This document shows positions 5,746 to 7,823 of a DNA stretch of 7,823 nucleotides, in pieces. A model generated the notes under the pieces. It saw only the letters and a program-made list of their open reading frames with translations. It did no database searches and was not told where the DNA came from. The translations under genes and the position numbers were made by a program. Each line of letters starts with the position of its first letter. Positions within the stretch are counted from its first letter, which is position 1. This stretch comes from Clostridiales bacterium (GTDB lineage Bacteria > Bacillota > Clostridia > Christensenellales > Aristaeellaceae), in the NCBI GenBank assembly GCA_012512355.1, contig JAAZEI010000154.1:1-7823 (forward strand). The letters run 5' to 3'.

Positions 5746-6782
5746 TTTGTACCTCCTTGCGTGCCGGCCGGCTGTGTTTGGGGAGCCTCAACCATATCGG
5801 TAAAGCTCTCGATGGGCAGCAGTTTTTGCACACCGCCCTGGGTGAGATCGATATACAGTTTGACACCCGGCAGGGTGGTGGACAGCGTCTCATAATACAT
5901 GCGTGAGCGGGTGATGTCCGGGTTAAGTTCGTACTGGGTGTACCTCGCCTCAAACATGGCCACCTGCTGGATGGCCTCGTTGACGCGTTTTTGTTTGAGA
6001 TATTCGGCGTTCTGGGTCAGCTTGTCCGCGTTGGCGTTGGCGGCAGGCAGTTTGGAGTTTTGGTAGGCGCGGGCTTCATTGATGACGGTTTCCGCGTTTT
6101 GCTTGGCGGTTTCCACTGCTTTGAAGGCATAGACCACTTCGTCTGTGGGCGGCTCACTGTCCTGAATTTTGACATCCGTGAGAATCAGCCCGATGTCATA
6201 TACTTTGAGCAGCTCTGTAATCAGTTCCCGCACCTGCATCTGAATGGCTTCTTTTCCGTCGGTCAGCACCGAGTCAACACCGGTGGAGCCCACCACGTTG
6301 CGGATCTGGCTTTGGGACAGGTTGCGCAGGATGATTTCGGGTTCGTAGGAGGAATACAGGTACTTTACTGGGTCTGATACCTTGAATTCTACAAAGAACT
6401 CGACATTGACGATGTTGTAGTCGCCGGTGATCATCATACTTTCATTGCCCACCAGGGTGTAATTATCGGGGCTTAACGCGGTGGTTCTGTAGCCCAGTTC
6501 AATGCGCTGGTACACATTGGAATCCACCTTGTGCGCCTGCTGGATGCCAAAGGGCAGCATAAAGTGCACACCCGCATCCGCGACGCGTGAAACTTTGCCA
6601 AAGGTGGTTACAACTGCCTGCTGTTTGTCATCCACTGTAAACCAGGTGGTTGAACCAATGGCAATCAAAAGTGCGACGACCACGCCAATGATGATGTAGC
6701 GTTTTATGATTTTAGGGTCAGTCGGCTTGCTGTTTTGGCCCTGCTGCACTTGAAAGCCGGGAAATCCTTTTCCGAAATCCAT
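5742..6782 (-). CDS. hflK: HflK-like SPFH/band-7 membrane protein
   Basis: This 346-aa protein is the first gene of the hflKC operon. It has a short glycine/glutamine-rich cytoplasmic N-terminus (residues 1-24), one membrane helix (about 28-48), an SPFH domain opening with DDKQQAVVTTFGKV (51-64) and a long helical region (about 218-310) containing the HflK-typical AVETAKQNAETVINEARAYQN. The Gly-rich N-terminus is much shorter than the proline/glycine-rich one of E. coli HflK. Its known role, with HflC, is to enclose and regulate the FtsH protease in the cytoplasmic membrane. The ATG at 6782 follows AAGAGGAG by 6 nt. The C-terminus is Gln/Thr/Gly-rich (TQPAGTQGGTN) and its final codons carry the ribosome binding site of hflC. 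Transcription is from a near-consensus promoter just upstream. Confidence 0.93.
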   Translation of the reverse strand: MDFGKGFPGFQVQQGQNSKPTDPKIIKRYIIIGVVVALLIAIGSTTWFTVDDKQQAVVTTFGKVSRVADAGVHFMLPFGIQQAHKVDSNVYQRIELGYRTTALSPDNYTLVGNESMMITGDYNIVNVEFFVEFKVSDPVKYLYSSYEPEIILRNLSQSQIRNVVGSTGVDSVLTDGKEAIQMQVRELITELLKVYDIGLILTDVKIQDSEPPTDEVVYAFKAVETAKQNAETVINEARAYQNSKLPAANANADKLTQNAEYLKQKRVNEAIQQVAMFEARYTQYELNPDITRSRMYYETLSTTLPGVKLYIDLTQGGVQKLLPIESFTDMVEAPQTQPAGTQGGTN

Positions 6783-6805
6783 ATCATTCTCCTCTTGTTA
6801 GAATC

Positions 6806-6841
6806 TTCTTAAAGATTAAAGCAAATCTATACTTTTGTCAA
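6806..6841 (-). promoter_or_regulatory. Sigma-A-type promoter of hflKC
   Basis: On the minus strand TTGACA (6841-6836), a 17-nt spacer and TAATCT (6818-6813) form a near-consensus housekeeping promoter with a transcription start near 6806, 24 nt before the hflK ATG. A small palindrome, ATGCC-T-GGCAT (6850-6860), lies just upstream of the -35 and could be a regulator site. Confidence 0.8.
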
Positions 6842-7072
6842 TAAAACCAATGCCTGGCATCGCCCAGACACGGTCTTTGGGAACCTATTATAAGAAGGGA
6901 CAGGCAAAGGGCTTTGTGTCTTCTTGGCAAAGCTCCTGCCATCATTTACACTGCAAGTTCAGCCTGGTTCGAGTCTGTAATTTGCCTTATGTCGTCAGCG
7001 CAGGTTAGATTTAAAAAAACATAAGAACACGCATTAAAAGAGATCAAAAAAGAGCATGATGAGTTCAGGGAT

Positions 7073-7459
7073 TTGATCAAGAAGATCGAAGAAGCATCGG
7101 GAGAATCAAAAAAATCGCTTTTTGAGACACTAAAAATGGATGTAAGCGCGCATCACAAAGCGGAAGAATCAGTTTTGTTTCCGGATGTGAAGAAAAAGTC
7201 AGACGAAGATGGCAAAGACATTGTTCTGGAGATGGTCGAGGAACATCATCTGGGCAGCTATCAGATGGGTCTGCTGGAAAGAACCTCTGCAGACAATGAG
7301 ACATGGGATGCGAAATTTGCCGTACTGAAAGAAGTTCTGACACACCACATGGATGAAGAGGAAAAAGATCTGTTCAAACAGGCCAAGAAGGTGCTGAGCA
7401 ATGATGAGCTCACTGCGATGTATGAGCCCTTTGAAAAGAAAGAAGAAGCAGCCAAGTAA
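7073..7459 (+). CDS. Hemerythrin-like HHE domain protein, start codon uncertain
   Basis: The sequence is that of a four-helix HHE hemerythrin-type protein that would bind a di-iron centre and respond to O2, NO or metals. Ligand-type motifs seen, numbered from the TTG at 7073: HHKAEE (27-32), EEHH (56-59) and HHMDEEE (91-97). The first expected motif, KEHDEF, is encoded by the same frame at 7049-7066, upstream of this TTG, and the frame stays open back to a TAA at 7022-7024. No ATG, GTG or TTG lies between 7025 and 7072. Starting at 7073 would lose the first histidine and has no usable ribosome binding site. Either an unusual codon starts the gene, or the 5' end is damaged. A strong terminator follows 20 nt after the stop. 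The gene is more AT- and Lys/Glu-rich than the central operon. The family is fairly sure; whether the gene is intact is not. Confidence 0.75.
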   Translation: MIKKIEEASGESKKSLFETLKMDVSAHHKAEESVLFPDVKKKSDEDGKDIVLEMVEEHHLGSYQMGLLERTSADNETWDAKFAVLKEVLTHHMDEEEKDLFKQAKKVLSNDELTAMYEPFEKKEEAAK

Positions 7460-7478
7460 ACCTTAGACAAGTTGGTGC

Positions 7479-7515
7479 AATTGGAACCGCAGATTAAGCT
7501 GTGGTTCCAATTTTT
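7479..7515 (+). terminator. Intrinsic terminator of the hemerythrin-like gene
   Basis: AATTGGAACCGCAG (7479-7492) pairs over 14 positions (one G-T pair) with CTGTGGTTCCAATT (7499-7512) across a 6-nt loop, and the plus strand ends in TTTTT (7511-7515). This is a strong terminator. Its stem again contains the GGAACC word seen at 1648-1810. Confidence 0.9.
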
Positions 7516-7559
7516 AAGTGACTGCGAAGGCGCGGCACATTCTCTGTCATTTTCTGCAT

Positions 7560-7589
7560 AAAAAAGGAGGAGCTGCTAAATCTCCTCCT
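7560..7589 (-). terminator. Terminator overlapping the end of the lysine-rich gene
   Basis: On the minus strand AGGAGGAG (7589-7582) pairs perfectly with CTCCTCCT (7572-7565), followed by TTTTTT (7565-7560). The first arm is made of the last coding codons and the stop codon (7578-7576) falls in the loop, so gene end and terminator share sequence. Confidence 0.8.
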
Positions 7590-7782
7590 GGCCATTCATT
7601 GTCACAGATTGAACAGATTTATTTTTATCAGATTTCTTCTTGTCGTCTGTTTTTTTGGTATCTGAGTCTTTTTTCTCAGGTTCTTTGTCTTTTGTTAGGG
7701 AGGAAGACTTGGACTTGTCTTTTTCTGACTGCGGTTTTTTCTTATTATTGTCTTTTTTGTGATCCTGTTGCTTGTCAGCCAT
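7576..7782 (-). CDS. Small, lysine-rich, probably disordered protein
   Basis: This 68-aa protein has about 20 lysines and 15 acidic residues, many serines, no cysteine and no aromatic residue. It has no membrane segment or signal peptide, and the pattern of short K/D/S blocks indicates an unstructured chain. I do not recognise a family, and low-complexity proteins of this type give unreliable matches. It is taken as real because GAGGAGGT lies 7 nt before the ATG at 7782 and because a proper terminator lies exactly at its end. It is convergent with the hemerythrin-like gene and its promoter lies beyond the right edge. A role in binding nucleic acid or in stress or desiccation protection is possible but purely a guess from composition. 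Confidence 0.7.
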   Translation of the reverse strand: MADKQQDHKKDNNKKKPQSEKDKSKSSSLTKDKEPEKKDSDTKKTDDKKKSDKNKSVQSVTMNGQEEI

Positions 7783-7823
7783 GATAGATACCTCCTCATT
7801 TTTTTGAACCTATGGATTGGAAC

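Noticed and set aside
6966..6978. GGTTCGAGTC resembling a tRNA T-loop
   Set aside because: The flanking bases do not form the T stem and no acceptor or anticodon arm can be placed in the preceding 70 nt.
7518..7784. An 88-codon plus-strand frame rich in Phe/Leu/Cys
   Set aside because: It is the complement of the lysine-rich gene (AAA/AAG read as TTT/CTT) and has no ribosome binding site.

Overview
The window looks like a piece of an anaerobic Bacillota (probably Clostridia-type) chromosome. The signs are strong AGGAGG-type ribosome binding sites, sigma-A-like promoters, frequent TTG starts, short intrinsic terminators, and a Memo/AMMECR1/radical-SAM gene set of a kind found mainly in anaerobes and archaea. 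The taxon is an inference; there is no rRNA or ribosomal protein gene to fix it.

Left part (1-1300, minus strand): a two-gene operon. A 100-aa protein with an H-x2-HHPEF motif, possibly hemerythrin/RIC-related, is followed by a P1B-type metal-transporting ATPase that runs off the left edge. The operon has a clear TATAAT box and a perfect FNR-type box (TTGAT-N4-ATCAA) centred at -41.5 from the predicted start of transcription, the position of a class II CRP/FNR activator. Positions 1300-1895 hold no convincing gene, but contain a dense cluster of CTGGGAACC words in both orientations, including a perfect 24-bp palindrome.

Centre (1896-4770, plus strand): a GtrA-family membrane protein with its own extended -10 promoter, then the two-gene AmmeMemoRadiSam unit. 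That unit is a Memo-AMMECR1 fusion protein whose stop overlaps (ATGA) the start of a PflA-like radical SAM enzyme. It has its own promoter and ends in a hairpin. The three families are conserved together but their joint reaction is, to my knowledge, not settled, so this is the most interesting system here.

Right part (4800-6841, minus strand): hflK-hflC, two SPFH/band-7 membrane proteins translated as a coupled pair, with a near-consensus promoter (TTGACA-17-TAATCT) and a strong terminator convergent with the radical SAM operon. Last (7025-7823): a hemerythrin-like HHE protein whose expected N-terminus has no normal start codon, and convergent to it a small, very lysine-rich disordered protein whose stop codon sits inside its own terminator hairpin.

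Read together, the window has possible di-iron/hemerythrin-type proteins at both ends, a metal-efflux-type pump under a likely FNR-type switch, and an iron-sulfur radical enzyme operon in the middle. This fits an anaerobe handling metals and O2/NO stress, but the genes are separate transcription units and that link is only inference.
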